NCBI GenBank assembly: GCA_963675035.1
Contig: OY776111.1
Span: 518,912,435-518,976,434, forward strand
Reading direction: 5' to 3'
DNA length: 64,000 nucleotides
Origin: Allygus modestus
Lineage: Eukaryota; Arthropoda; Insecta; Hemiptera; Cicadellidae
Shown here: piece after piece, positions 29,301 to 37,471 of the stretch
Layout: each line of letters opens with the position of its first letter
Numbering within the stretch: the first letter of the stretch is position 1
Notes under the pieces: model-generated
Database searches by the model: none
What the model saw: the letters and a program-made list of their open reading frames with translations, nothing else
Told to the model about the DNA's origin: nothing
Translations under genes and position numbers: made by a program

Positions 29301-29800
29301 CAGACAGCCTTCTTTATTCTATAGTAACAGAGGACTTTTACAAGGAAATACAATGTGACTTGGACCGTTTTGACACCTCTGCATATAGTAAAGACCATTT
29401 CTTATACTCTGATAAAAACAAAAAAGTTACGGGCAAGTTTAAAGACGAATTAAATGGTCAAATTATGTATGAATATTGTGGTTTAAGGCCAAAATTATAC
29501 TCTTTCATTCCTCTACAGTGGTTATACGAAAAAGAAAAGCAAAATGAGCTAGAGGTTAAGAAGGCAAAAGGAGCTGACGGCGCTACAGTTAAACATCTCT
29601 TAAGACACCAACATTACTTACACTGTCTTGCAACCGGAGAAGATTACTATGAGAATGTTACAAGAATTAAATCCACAAACCACCATCTGCAAACATTAAC
29701 GATGAACAAAAAGGTACTCTCTTTTGATGACGACAAGAGGTTTATTGTGGATGGCATCAACACCCTTGCCCTTGGTCACTATAAAATTGGTCAAACATAA
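26384..29800 (+). CDS. polB: Protein-primed DNA polymerase B with zinc fingers and EndoVII-like insert, inner
   Basis: 1138 residues. N-terminal C2H2-type fingers (4-25, 32-53, 56-74), an OTU-like region (C217 in DNKCFVWSVL, H309 in SHYCLI), another C2H2 finger (333-353), ExoI YADFEC (385-390), an EndoVII/HNH-like insert CHIC..DHCHLTGEFRG..CN (463-493), ExoII FHNLKNYD (507-514), ExoIII YLKTD (641-645), motif A LDCNSLYSTAM (741-751), motif B KLLNNSLFGRTIMN (874-887), motif C MTDTDS (969-974), and a C-terminal tail with DDDKRFIVDGINTLALGHYK. It replicates the inner element. The 3' end overlaps the convergent ATPase ORF by 44 bases. Confidence 0.95.
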   Translation: MLTCAQCSTPCSKRSNLIRHYRNIHKVIPKICKKCHQIFDNNNHFKAHMLEKHNSCNVCKRVITRDKKRHHLRCDKRPYKLYIFNGESVEVLDTLQSCLLPIKWILIRRVKFIKHIVDNNGDLIIDKECIADFRSLTNLSIEKAQLKTQIKEALFKIDTSMHKYQAQGSGWIYDHTKYWQLHVYKYKPLTPNSYIPTPENIKSKHAVLNIKNSDNKCFVWSVLASLNPRNHGEHANQVFYYEPHMGQLNMSNIKYPVKISDIDKFEKQNNISVNVYGIEEQLIYPLRITKLNSNTHVNLLLLQQGRKSHYCLIRDFDKLMLRSTKYNSKKYFCKFCLQHFGTKDILERHTTHCKTFDAQRVQMSKKDTLQFTNYKYRLKAPFVIYADFECFINCGKHTPSGFAYVVVRDSKIIYEELYSGENVMDVFFEKLFKTYDFIKSQMEVYVPLVMTAEQEASFQNSTHCHICQQLLLCDKVRDHCHLTGEFRGPSHNACNLNYKVTKKIPVFFHNLKNYDGHLIMQHLGKFNRKLNCIAKDMEKYISFSVDDLVFLDSYNFLSLPLSKLASNLNTFRFIDNPLLQCKGEFPYEYMTGPEKFLEPLPPIEAFYSSLTKECISPAQYEHAKNVWNHFNIKNLKEYHDLYLKTDVLLLADVFETFRDLSLKDYKLDPVHMYSLPGLTWEACLRMTGIKLELFQDIDMHLFIEHAIRGGVSMISTRYAKANNKYMGEHYDPNQESTYLVYLDCNSLYSTAMCESLPVDGFRWTNEKDYKYSQNENFGFILEVDLKYDKSLHDLHNDYPLAPEKMNGKLIPNLNDKTKYILHYKALKKYEELGLVVTKYHRILKFRQSNWLAPYINFNIEKRQKAEHDFEKDFYKLLNNSLFGRTIMNQRKFRDIHLVDESKLTKYVIKPRFDCSKMFDNKLHAVHLNKLIVKFDKPIYLGMTILDISKVIMYDFHYNYMSKFKNKKFLMTDTDSLLYSIVTEDFYKEIQCDLDRFDTSAYSKDHFLYSDKNKKVTGKFKDELNGQIMYEYCGLRPKLYSFIPLQWLYEKEKQNELEVKKAKGADGATVKHLLRHQHYLHCLATGEDYYENVTRIKSTNHHLQTLTMNKKVLSFDDDKRFIVDGINTLALGHYKIGQT

Positions 29801-30425
29801 ATCTGTATTTGCCATTATTCTTTGGCCTTTCCTTGTCTATTACGAAAAAGCCAAATTTAGACCTATCCCAGCACTGATGGCAGAGATTTCTAAATTGGTT
29901 AAATGAAAAATCATTTCCCACATGATTGTTATACACATGTTTTAAATTTAAATCGTCTTGTTTAAATAATATTAGAAAATTAACATTGTCACGTAAATGT
30001 TTGTTTACTTTACTGTAAGATTGACACAAGTAAAAACTGTTAACATTTTTGTGTCTGCCCATTGAGAAAAATTGTGTGATATTTGGACTATTTATGTCGT
30101 CAAATACAACTATTGAGTGTGATTCTACATCATTTGGTGTGATTTCACAGTTTGAATATGTGTGTAATTTAACTTCATCACACAGACGGAATATTTCAAT
30201 TATTTTTTTATATTTTTCTTGTTCTAAAGATTTGGATATTATATATAAATTTGTAAACTTTAATCCTTGTTTTTTTACAATTAAGTTATAAATTACAACA
30301 GTCTTCCCCGAACCACTGGGCCCTATTATAAGACAGCGAATATTATTAGGAAATAGGCCCAACTTCTTTGGTGTATTTTCTTTATGTGCAATTTTAAATT
30401 TGTTCTTTTGTTGAATAAATGACAT
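29757..30425 (-). CDS. Genome-packaging ATPase, inner
   Basis: 222 residues with Walker A GPSGSGKT, Walker B SIVVFDDIN and the shared MGRHKN, QSYS and FKQDD blocks of A32-like ATPases. It is the only minus-strand gene of the inner element, convergent with PolB (44-base overlap) and divergent from the PLA2 gene. The 69-bp divergent spacer contains TATATAA on both sides. Confidence 0.92.
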   Translation of the reverse strand: MSFIQQKNKFKIAHKENTPKKLGLFPNNIRCLIIGPSGSGKTVVIYNLIVKKQGLKFTNLYIISKSLEQEKYKKIIEIFRLCDEVKLHTYSNCEITPNDVESHSIVVFDDINSPNITQFFSMGRHKNVNSFYLCQSYSKVNKHLRDNVNFLILFKQDDLNLKHVYNNHVGNDFSFNQFRNLCHQCWDRSKFGFFVIDKERPKNNGKYRFMFDQFYSDQGQGC

Positions 30426-30494
30426 TTTTTATATAATGGTGTATTTTCTTTATGTGTTAAATCTTTTGTTGAATAATTTTTTTATATAATAAAA
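30426..30494. promoter_or_regulatory. Divergent AT-rich promoter, ATPase / PLA2 gene
   Basis: Each side has a TATATAA-like box immediately before its ATG (plus: TTATATAATAAAA before the ATG at 30495; minus: ATTATATAAAAA before the ATG at 30425). The repeated TTTTCTTTATGTG blocks (about 30370 and 30447) support a shared regulatory unit. Confidence 0.55.
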
Positions 30495-31010
30495 ATGGCA
30501 AAGAGAAAGTGTAAGAAGGGTAAGGGATTATTCTTAAAGCCATATAGAGGCCGTGGCTTGTTAAATACCCTTATAAACAACCTTCCTTTCCCTCTCCACC
30601 TGCCTGGAAATTATAAATGGTGCGGGCCCGGAACTAACGTGCGTGAAAATTTAGCCAGAAATGTACCTCCAAAAAATAAGCTAGACTCTTATTGTAAAGA
30701 GCACGACATATTCTACATGAATAATCCTGATACAGCCGCCCGGAACAAGGCAGATATGAGATTAGCGGACCAGGCTTGGACTAGGGTTTCGGCAAAGGAC
30801 GCCAGTCTGCCCGAAAAAGCAGCAGCTTATGCAGTGACAAATTTGATGAAGGCTAAGGCAAAAATGGGAATGGGATTAAAATTTAATAAAAAAGATGGAC
30901 AACTTTCAGCTGTTAGAGGCAGCAAGAGACGTGCCTCACTTTCGAGGAGTGTACCTAAAAAACGAGCTAAGAAAACAGAGACCAAAAGTAAGAGAATGTG
31001 GAATTATTAA
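30495..31010 (+). CDS. PLA2-domain virion protein, inner
   Basis: 171 residues. KGKGLFLKPYRGRG at the start, then the PLA2 core with calcium loop CGPG (43-46) and LDSYCKEHDIFY with H70-D71, followed by a basic Lys/Arg tail. It is homologous to the outer 13234-13767 protein; the KG.GL.L.PY motif sits N-terminal here and C-terminal there, so the domains are rearranged. The protease gene starts inside its last 116 bases in another frame. Confidence 0.84.
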   Translation: MAKRKCKKGKGLFLKPYRGRGLLNTLINNLPFPLHLPGNYKWCGPGTNVRENLARNVPPKNKLDSYCKEHDIFYMNNPDTAARNKADMRLADQAWTRVSAKDASLPEKAAAYAVTNLMKAKAKMGMGLKFNKKDGQLSAVRGSKRRASLSRSVPKKRAKKTETKSKRMWNY

Positions 31011-31224
31011 TTTAGACAGTGACAGGGGCACACATTGCACAGCATATCGTAAAAATAAAGATGTTGTAATATATTTTGACCCTTTCGGAATACAGCCTCC
31101 AAAAGAGGTAATTGAATATTTTGTACCATCTAAAATCTACTATACAACTGATCAAATACAAGATTTAAACAGTTCCATTTGTGGAATTTTATGTTTATCA
31201 TTTCTGAAAAATTTTAGTTTATAA
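30895..31224 (+). CDS. Adenain-like cysteine protease, inner
   Basis: 109 residues. Catalytic order H47 (GTHC), D62 (YFDPFG), Q87/89 and C96 (SSICGILC), as in adenovirus proteases. It has a normal ATG inside the PLA2 gene. It processes capsid proteins. Only 2 bases separate its stop from the penton ATG. Confidence 0.86.
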   Translation: MDNFQLLEAARDVPHFRGVYLKNELRKQRPKVRECGIINLDSDRGTHCTAYRKNKDVVIYFDPFGIQPPKEVIEYFVPSKIYYTTDQIQDLNSSICGILCLSFLKNFSL

Positions 31225-31226
31225 AA

Positions 31227-32114
31227 ATGGATTCATTTACTATAACATTTACGGGTACAGAGCCAGAGTTGAAGTCGGTGTTCTTTCCTCCTATAGAATT
31301 AAATGGTGATTATGTAATTGGACTGGTAGATTTTCAAAGTTATAATTCTATATTTAATGTTAAAAAACCTCTAAATACTTTGACATATTACAAAATGCAC
31401 AAAATTACAACCCCAAAAGGGGAGGTTACAATTGACGAATTAAACCGGGCATTAGCTGGTAAAGTTGAAGTTATTATACAAAATAAAGTAGCATTAATTA
31501 ATACAAAAGTCAAACTTATATTTTACAAAGGGCTAGTTCCAAAATTAAATAAACTTAAAGACACAAAATTAACTATAGACGAGGGTGAGGATGTGTATTA
31601 TTACGATCACAAAGCTCCAAATGTAATTGAAATTGTTGAAGGTACATACGAGGTGTTTGAGCTTGCGAAGGAAATTCAAAAGCAACTCCCAGATTTTGTA
31701 CTTATAGCCGATAATAAAACTATGAAAGCCACATTACATTCTAGCCATGTGTTTGATTTTACAAAACCGTGTTTAGGGTCTGAATTATTGGGATTTAAAG
31801 GATTTTCTACTCCAGATATTGCGTTTAAATCCGTAAATAAAATCAACATAAATAATGTAAATGTGATTAGAGTAAAATGTAATATTGCGAATGGGTCTTA
31901 TTTAAATGGTGACAAATCACACACCATACACAGTTTTTACCCAGAAGCTCCCCCCGGCTACAAAATTATTGAGGTTCCCAGAAATATTATATACTTCCCT
32001 GTAAATAAGAGAAGTTTAGATGTTGTTAGCATTACATTTGCAGATCAACACGACAAGCCAATTGACTTTAATAAAGAAGAAACTACAATTACTTGTCATA
32101 TAAAAAAGATATGA
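31227..32114 (+). CDS. Minor capsid/penton protein, inner
   Basis: 295 residues. It shares GLVDFQSYNSIFNV, RVKCNIANGSYLNG, HSFYPEAPPGYKI and PRNIIYFPV with the outer penton. About 55 residues longer, with the extra sequence near 60-125 looking like an inserted duplicate of the EGxYE(V/I) segment. Single-jelly-roll vertex protein by family. Confidence 0.87.
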   Translation: MDSFTITFTGTEPELKSVFFPPIELNGDYVIGLVDFQSYNSIFNVKKPLNTLTYYKMHKITTPKGEVTIDELNRALAGKVEVIIQNKVALINTKVKLIFYKGLVPKLNKLKDTKLTIDEGEDVYYYDHKAPNVIEIVEGTYEVFELAKEIQKQLPDFVLIADNKTMKATLHSSHVFDFTKPCLGSELLGFKGFSTPDIAFKSVNKININNVNVIRVKCNIANGSYLNGDKSHTIHSFYPEAPPGYKIIEVPRNIIYFPVNKRSLDVVSITFADQHDKPIDFNKEETTITCHIKKI

Positions 32115-32198
32115 GAATTTACAAGAACGGGCTGAGTGTGCAAAATGCCAGGTTTCTGCGATCAATTGGGTTGAAGTTAAAATTTTCTATTAATAAAA

Positions 32199-33404
32199 AT
32201 GGAAGATTTTCTAGACGTTGCAGGAAAATTCCAATATGATGATAGCCTGGTTAAAATTACAAATCACTCCTATGTTCCACACAACACTTTGGCAATAAAT
32301 AATTCCGATGAAATTCGAATATGCATAAATAATCAAGATTTACTAACACTCCCATGTAGGAGTTATCTGTATATTAAAGGAGAAATAGAGAATCATGATA
32401 AAGGACATTTTATAAATAATGCATTTGCATTCTTATTTGACGAAATTAGATACGAAGTTGCTGGTAAAGAAATAGATATTGTAAGAAATCCGGGAATTTC
32501 CAGTCTTATGAAAATATTGTGCTCTTACAATAAAACAACTAAATTGTCAAATGTAGCATTTGATTCTGATGAAAATTTAAAAGAGTTCCATAAAAGCGGC
32601 AAGTTTAGTACTTGTGTCCCGTTAGAGCTGTTAATGGGTGTGTTTGAGGATTTTAATAAGGTTTTAGTAAATGTTAAACAAGAATTGGTGTTGAAAAGAT
32701 CCAAAAACGACTTAAATTGTATATTAACAACATCTAATGCTCCAACTGGTGTCGATCCTATTCCTAAAATTACACTTAAATCGATTCAGTGGGTGATGCC
32801 GCACGTGGTACCATCTGATGGGGAGAAGCTTCAATTACAAAAGATGTTATTGCAAAATAAAAATTTGCAAATTGCATTTAGAAGTTTGGAGCTACACGAA
32901 CTCCCATCATACCCCGAAACCAAGAGACACACATGGTCAGTTAAGACGTCTTCGAGTTTGGAGAAGCCCAGGTATGTTATATTTGGTTTCCAAACAGGTA
33001 GGGACAACAGTGCACGAAAAAGAACTGATGAATTTGATCACTGTAAATTGAAAAATCTCAAAGTGTTTTTAAACTCTGAATATTATCCTTATAGTGATTT
33101 AAATCTCGACTTTGAAAATGGAGATGCCTCTAAAGCTTATGAGATGTTTGTGAGGTTTAGGGAGAGTTACTACAACACCGTCCCCGATCCTATGTTTAAC
33201 AGAGCTGACTTTATAAATAAATATCCTCTAATTGTAATAGATTGTTCTAGGCAGAATGAATCAATCAAAGAGGGGGTTGTAGATATTAAATTAGAAATTG
33301 AAACTGCAGAAAACGTCCCTTCAAACACATCTGCATATTGCCTAATAATACACGATAAGGTGTTTGAGTATAATCCTTTGACAAATGAGATAAATAAAAT
33401 GTAA
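32199..33404 (+). CDS. Major capsid protein (hexon-like), inner
   Basis: 401 residues, collinear with the outer hexon: NNSDEIRI, HFINNAFAFLFDEIRYEVAGKEID, VLVNVKQELVLKRS, LEKPRYVIFGFQTGR, LIVIDCSRQNESIK and AYCLIIHDK. Divergence is high enough that the two elements are separate lineages. An AATAAAAATG start context is present. Confidence 0.9.
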   Translation: MEDFLDVAGKFQYDDSLVKITNHSYVPHNTLAINNSDEIRICINNQDLLTLPCRSYLYIKGEIENHDKGHFINNAFAFLFDEIRYEVAGKEIDIVRNPGISSLMKILCSYNKTTKLSNVAFDSDENLKEFHKSGKFSTCVPLELLMGVFEDFNKVLVNVKQELVLKRSKNDLNCILTTSNAPTGVDPIPKITLKSIQWVMPHVVPSDGEKLQLQKMLLQNKNLQIAFRSLELHELPSYPETKRHTWSVKTSSSLEKPRYVIFGFQTGRDNSARKRTDEFDHCKLKNLKVFLNSEYYPYSDLNLDFENGDASKAYEMFVRFRESYYNTVPDPMFNRADFINKYPLIVIDCSRQNESIKEGVVDIKLEIETAENVPSNTSAYCLIIHDKVFEYNPLTNEINKM

Positions 33405-33409
33405 ATAAA

Positions 33410-34192
33410 ATGAAAACAAATATTCAACAAGAATTGGTAGAGTCTGCAAAACAAATAAGAGAAAAATATAGGGCGTTAAAACGTGGTAAATTTCTAGAGG
33501 CTGAAGAGAGGTTCCAAACATTCCAACCGTTAATAGAGCCTTTGCAAGAATTAAAAAATTTAGCCACAAAAACAGAGAGGCCAGTTCTGCCAATGATTTT
33601 AGAAAAGACCCCGTCTAGAATACCAAGAATAACACAGATAACACCACACAAATTAGATTTTGGTCTTTTAGCATCAGACTATTTAGGAAATTACCTTAGT
33701 AGAAGTAGTATGACAGATACCACATATGGTATTAGGCGAGAAGGAAATAAATTTTTTATTGGGAATCAGGAAGTTCAAATTGCCAATGATGATGTTACGG
33801 TTGGAGAAAAAATTTATAAAGGGACAAAGGGATTGTGGGAATTGTTAACTTTAAAAGAACCCGTAAACTATAGTCAGGCTGATTTGCAAAATTATAAAGA
33901 GATTTTGGAAGCTACAAATGCACATTTAAAGGGTTATAAACCAGGTGCGGCGATGTCAAGTAATAAACACACTAAATATCTTAATATAATTAAACCCCTG
34001 TTTAAGACTGTTGGTGAAGGTTTAAGGCAGGTAACTGGTAATAAAATAGACTATGTTTATTGGGATGATCCTAATGAGCTTGTAGATAGGTTAAGACTGC
34101 TTTGGTTAAGCCGATTGGCGGGAAATTCTGGAGTGGATAATGAGATAGATTCTATTATAGAAGAATTGAGGGAAAGTGGAATTGTTTATTAA
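33410..34192 (+). CDS. DUF8207-like structural protein, inner
   Basis: 260 residues. A charged helical N-terminus, then YGIRREGNKFFIGNQEVQI, GTKGLWELLTLKEPV, ATNAHLKGYK and WDDPNELVDRLR as in the outer homologue. It starts 5 bases after the hexon stop in AATAAAATG. Function unknown; likely virion-associated because it is always next to the fibre-like gene. Confidence 0.72.
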   Translation: MKTNIQQELVESAKQIREKYRALKRGKFLEAEERFQTFQPLIEPLQELKNLATKTERPVLPMILEKTPSRIPRITQITPHKLDFGLLASDYLGNYLSRSSMTDTTYGIRREGNKFFIGNQEVQIANDDVTVGEKIYKGTKGLWELLTLKEPVNYSQADLQNYKEILEATNAHLKGYKPGAAMSSNKHTKYLNIIKPLFKTVGEGLRQVTGNKIDYVYWDDPNELVDRLRLLWLSRLAGNSGVDNEIDSIIEELRESGIVY

Positions 34193-34200
34193 ATAAAAAT

Positions 34201-35349
34201 ATGATAGATAAATTTTATCGCGTATATAACCCGTATAGTAAACCAGAAGCTAGAAGTTTTAAAGAAACTACTTTAAATCTAAAAGATGATGGTTGGAATG
34301 CTTTAAATTATAAAATTAGTAGTGTTAAAGGTGGGGAGTTTGCTGACGATGTATCGACTTTGGGGCAGACGTTAACCAGGAAAGGTGATGCTTTTGTACA
34401 AGGTAATACTAAATATAAGTTTTTAGAATCCAAGAATAATAATTGGAACGCTAATAAACGCAAAATTACTAATGTTAAACGAGGTGAAAGCTCAACCGAT
34501 GTGCCCACATTAGAGCAAACTTTAATAAGAAAAGATGGTGTCTTTGTACAAGACAAAAATAATTATGAATTTTTGGAATCGGAGGGAAATATTTGGAATG
34601 CCAAAAAGCGAAAGATTAGTAATTTGTTGGCTGGTAAAGAAAGCGATGATGTTGTAAACGTCTCTCAAGTACCAAAAATGGATCTAAACTTTTGGGATTT
34701 TAATAATAAAAGGCTAGTTCGTGTTAAACCCGCTGTTGATGAGAACGATTGTGTTACAAAACATCAGACTGTGACTTTAGACGGTCTTAAATTTGATGGT
34801 AAAAATAAGCAATTAACAAACATTTTACCTGGAACATTGCCAAATGATGTGGCTGTTGTTAAGCAAATATTAACAAAAGGTGAGAAAAGCATAATAAAAC
34901 AGGGGGATAAATATTATAGTGTGTTAACATTAGATAGAGATATGTGGGATGCAGAGGACAAATTAATAAAAAATGTACCTGAAGGCAAAGATAGGAGTGA
35001 TGTTTGTTTAATGTCGCAGGTTTTGAGGTATGACGATAATATTAAAACTTTTAGACAAGACAATATTAAATTTGATATTTGTTTAAAATCACACGCATTA
35101 AGGTTTAACAATAAAACTAATAAATTTATGCAAGACAATAATGAAATCGATTTGATGATGTACAATCCTAAATTGTTGGTTGCAGACCCTACATCTTTAA
35201 GCGGATTTAAGACTTTAGATGGAGGGGCATATTTGCCAAAAAACTATGTATATCAAAGAATGAGTGATGGTATGTTAGTTGGTAGCAATGGAGGTGTTTT
35301 TGAAACGACAGAGACTGGCAGATACGTTAACATTAAAAATAAAGAATAA
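34201..35349 (+). CDS. Fibre/spike-like repeat protein, inner
   Basis: 382 residues. Repeated units of about 45-50 residues: W(N/D)A..KRKI.NV..G...(D)DV.TL.QTL.RK....VQ..N.Y.FLES, at least three clear copies in the first 170 residues and weaker ones after. This is a longer version of the outer 15354-16103 protein. Such periodic modules suit a trimeric shaft; the unrepeated C-terminus (GGAYLPKNYVYQRM onward) could be the head. Receptor-binding is inferred. Confidence 0.6.
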   Translation: MIDKFYRVYNPYSKPEARSFKETTLNLKDDGWNALNYKISSVKGGEFADDVSTLGQTLTRKGDAFVQGNTKYKFLESKNNNWNANKRKITNVKRGESSTDVPTLEQTLIRKDGVFVQDKNNYEFLESEGNIWNAKKRKISNLLAGKESDDVVNVSQVPKMDLNFWDFNNKRLVRVKPAVDENDCVTKHQTVTLDGLKFDGKNKQLTNILPGTLPNDVAVVKQILTKGEKSIIKQGDKYYSVLTLDRDMWDAEDKLIKNVPEGKDRSDVCLMSQVLRYDDNIKTFRQDNIKFDICLKSHALRFNNKTNKFMQDNNEIDLMMYNPKLLVADPTSLSGFKTLDGGAYLPKNYVYQRMSDGMLVGSNGGVFETTETGRYVNIKNKE

Positions 35350-35352
35350 AAA

Positions 35353-36258
35353 ATGGAAAAAATTGCTTACGAATTGCATAAGCCCGCGAGAAAGAACTTT
35401 GTTAGAAGGTCTTTTAAGGTGTTGGGTATAAACGAAACTGTTCAAATAGATTTAATAGATATGCGGAATTATGCTAGAGAGAATTCTGGGAATAAATATA
35501 TTTTAACTTTAATAGACACATTTTCTAAAAAAGCTTATGCTGCTCCACTAAAGAATAAAACTGGATTAGTAGTCACAGAAGCTATAAAAACTATTCTCCC
35601 AAAGGGAGTTAAAAATATTCAATCTGATAACGGAAAAGAATTTTTTAATGAACATTTTACCAAACTAATGAAAATTCTAAATATTAATCACTACCACACT
35701 TACTCTACAACTAAGGCGGCTATTGTGGAAAGGTTCCAGAGAACTTTAAAGAATTGGTTGTATAGAGAGTTTAGTGCACAAGGGAGTTACAAGTGGTTGG
35801 ATTTACTTCCAAAGTTAATAAGGATATATAATAATAAAGTACATAGATCCATAGGGATGAAGCCTAACCAAGTAAGTGCTAAGAACTCTAAAGATGTACA
35901 TGAAAGGTTAGCATCTAAAGTACAAGTTAAAAAGCCAAGATATAAGGTGGGGGATAGTGTAAGGATATCTAAATATAAACATGTATTTAGTAAAGGATAT
36001 ACCCCCAACTGGACGGGAGAGCTTTTTACAATAGCAGAAGTTAAGAAAACAAAGCCTGTGACTTATATTTTGAAAGATGAGAATGGCAATATAATCAAAG
36101 GAGGATTTTATACAGAAGAATTGTTAAAAACTAAATATAAAGACATGTATTTGGTAGAGAAGGTAATTAGGAGGAAGGGTGATTTATTATATGTCAAATG
36201 GCTCGGGTTCCCAAGTAGCCAGAACTCGTGGATTTCTGCAAAGGATGTATTAAAATGA
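35353..36258 (+). CDS. Maverick integrase with chromodomain, inner
   Basis: 301 residues. Catalytic D33 (VQIDLIDM), D92 (IQSDNGKEFF) and E126 (AIVERFQRTLK) with DD33E spacing. A C-terminal chromodomain-like segment (VEKVIRRKGDLLYVKWLGF, then W) as in the outer integrase. It is the last gene, next to the right TIR; the ATG lies 3 bases after the fibre-like stop. Confidence 0.94.
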   Translation: MEKIAYELHKPARKNFVRRSFKVLGINETVQIDLIDMRNYARENSGNKYILTLIDTFSKKAYAAPLKNKTGLVVTEAIKTILPKGVKNIQSDNGKEFFNEHFTKLMKILNINHYHTYSTTKAAIVERFQRTLKNWLYREFSAQGSYKWLDLLPKLIRIYNNKVHRSIGMKPNQVSAKNSKDVHERLASKVQVKKPRYKVGDSVRISKYKHVFSKGYTPNWTGELFTIAEVKKTKPVTYILKDENGNIIKGGFYTEELLKTKYKDMYLVEKVIRRKGDLLYVKWLGFPSSQNSWISAKDVLK

Positions 36259-36290
36259 ATTTTAGGGTCAAAATTGGCAGTTTGGAATTT

Positions 36291-36843
36291 GGGGGAATTT
36301 ATTAAAACACCAATAACATATCCAAATTGCAGACAAATCGGACAGTAAATAAAGAAGTTGGCGGCAGTTTTAATTTGTTTTAATTTGACTGTAATAGTTA
36401 ATTTGGGAAATGTGGATGGTGCATATACACTAGCCTACAACAATAACATATCTAAATTTTAAACAAATCGGACAGTAAATAAAGAAGTTGGCGGCGGTAT
36501 TTTTCAAAATTTTTTAATTTGACCGTAATAGTGAATTTGGGATATGTACGTGGAATTTATTAAAACACTAGGACAATAACATATCCAAATTGCAGACAAA
36601 TCGGACAGTAAACACCAAAGATAGTTTTTTAGCCTGAATTTGAAAATTAATTTTTAAAAATATAGAGGAGGGATGGGGATTGGGAACATATATTTAATAT
36701 AGGCAAGGGTTGGACGTTAGTATAGGCTAACAAGGAAACTTGTGTAGGGCGGGAGCTGGCGTCGGCGCAAAAACGGCTCCCCATAAGAATAACATGGGGA
36801 AAAAGCGCCGAATACGGCCCCTCTTTCCTGTTTACCCACTACT
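36291..36843 (-). repeat. Right TIR of inner Maverick
   Basis: Reverse complement of 25113-25545 with one extra subterminal unit. GGACAGTAAATAAAGAAGTT occurs near 36340 and 36470, and GGACAGTAAAC near 36603. The target duplication AAAGCG follows at 36844-36849. Confidence 0.93.
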
Positions 36844-36849
36844 AAAGCG

Positions 36850-37017
36850 CGCGGGATAATGGAAAGTGGTGGGGAGGTGGCTGATGCAATATGTTTATTT
36901 GTTACAGGAGGTAGCGACAGGGCAGTGGCAGCGCGGTTGGGGACAGGTCGGGAGGAGGAGGAGGCAGTGGCTGGCAAAGGTATGGATAGACGGTGGCGGG
37001 TTTACGGTGATATACAT

Positions 37018-37018
<1 letters not shown>
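36850..37018. other. Outer-element sequence separated from its PolB by the inner insertion
   Basis: It continues copy 2 of the 75-bp motif (CGCGGGATAATGGAAAG) and is GC-richer, with no supportable ORF. Before the insertion it was the region upstream of the outer PolB. Confidence 0.55.
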
Positions 37019-37116
<98 letters not shown>

Positions 37117-37131
37117 AAACTACGTAGTATG

Positions 37132-37212
<81 letters not shown>
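37019..37212. repeat. Long (TA)n tracts
   Basis: Two runs of almost pure TA dinucleotides (about 37021-37112 and 37137-37211) split by TTTAAAACTACGTAGTATG. They directly precede the right TIR, whose inner edge is also TA-rich. Non-coding. Confidence 0.95.
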
Positions 37213-37214
<2 letters not shown>

Positions 37215-37471
37215 TCTCTTACATTATAATACTGCAGGTATTTTGTGTCTTACATTACAAGCGTGACATAACTACCTTGTTATATATATATATAAAACCT
37301 TATTATACATCATTATATATATAACTACCTTATTATACATCTTTATATATATAACTACGGTTGGTACCACTGGTATGTAGGTCATATTTTTTGTTTTGCA
37401 ATTTTCTTAGGTTGGCTACACGTTTTCTCATAAGAAAACCATGTTACGGCCGAAACACTGGGTGTACTACT
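37213..37471 (-). repeat. Right TIR of outer Maverick
   Basis: Inverse of 2677-2933, ending GGTGTACTACT, followed by the target duplication CCCAAT (37472-37477). A few base differences and one TA-run length difference from the left TIR. Confidence 0.95.

Larger units (their letters stand above)
25113..36843. mobile_element. Inner Maverick/Polinton (adintovirus-like), 11.7 kb, nested
   Basis: The ends begin AGTAGTGGGTAAACAGG and are inverted at 36843. Flanks are AAAGCG at 25107-25112 and 36844-36849, a perfect 6-bp target duplication inside the outer element. It contains nine ORFs, the minimal adintovirus set: PolB, ATPase, PLA2 protein, protease, penton, hexon, DUF8207-like, fibre-like and integrase. 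It is AT-richer than the outer element and its proteins are clearly diverged from the outer homologues, so it is a separate lineage and not a duplication. Intact ORFs and near-identical terminal repeats point to recent insertion. Confidence 0.95.
2677..37471. mobile_element. Outer Maverick/Polinton (adintovirus-like) element, 34.8 kb
   Basis: Both ends carry a ~257-bp inverted repeat beginning AGTAGTACACCC. The element is flanked by the 6-bp direct repeat CCCAAT at 2671-2676 and 37472-37477, the target-duplication length typical of Maverick integrases. Without the inner insertion (11,731 bp plus its 6-bp duplication) it would be about 23.1 kb, a usual Maverick size. It encodes PolB, RVE integrase, A32-like ATPase, adenain-like protease, penton and hexon, the full Maverick core, plus many accessory genes. 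Core genes lie on the minus strand. All core ORFs are open, so decay is slight. Boundaries and duplication are read directly; the family assignment rests on the gene set. Confidence 0.95.

Noticed and set aside
36859..37266. ORFs through the TA tracts
   Set aside because: Encode only Ile/Tyr repeats from (TA)n.
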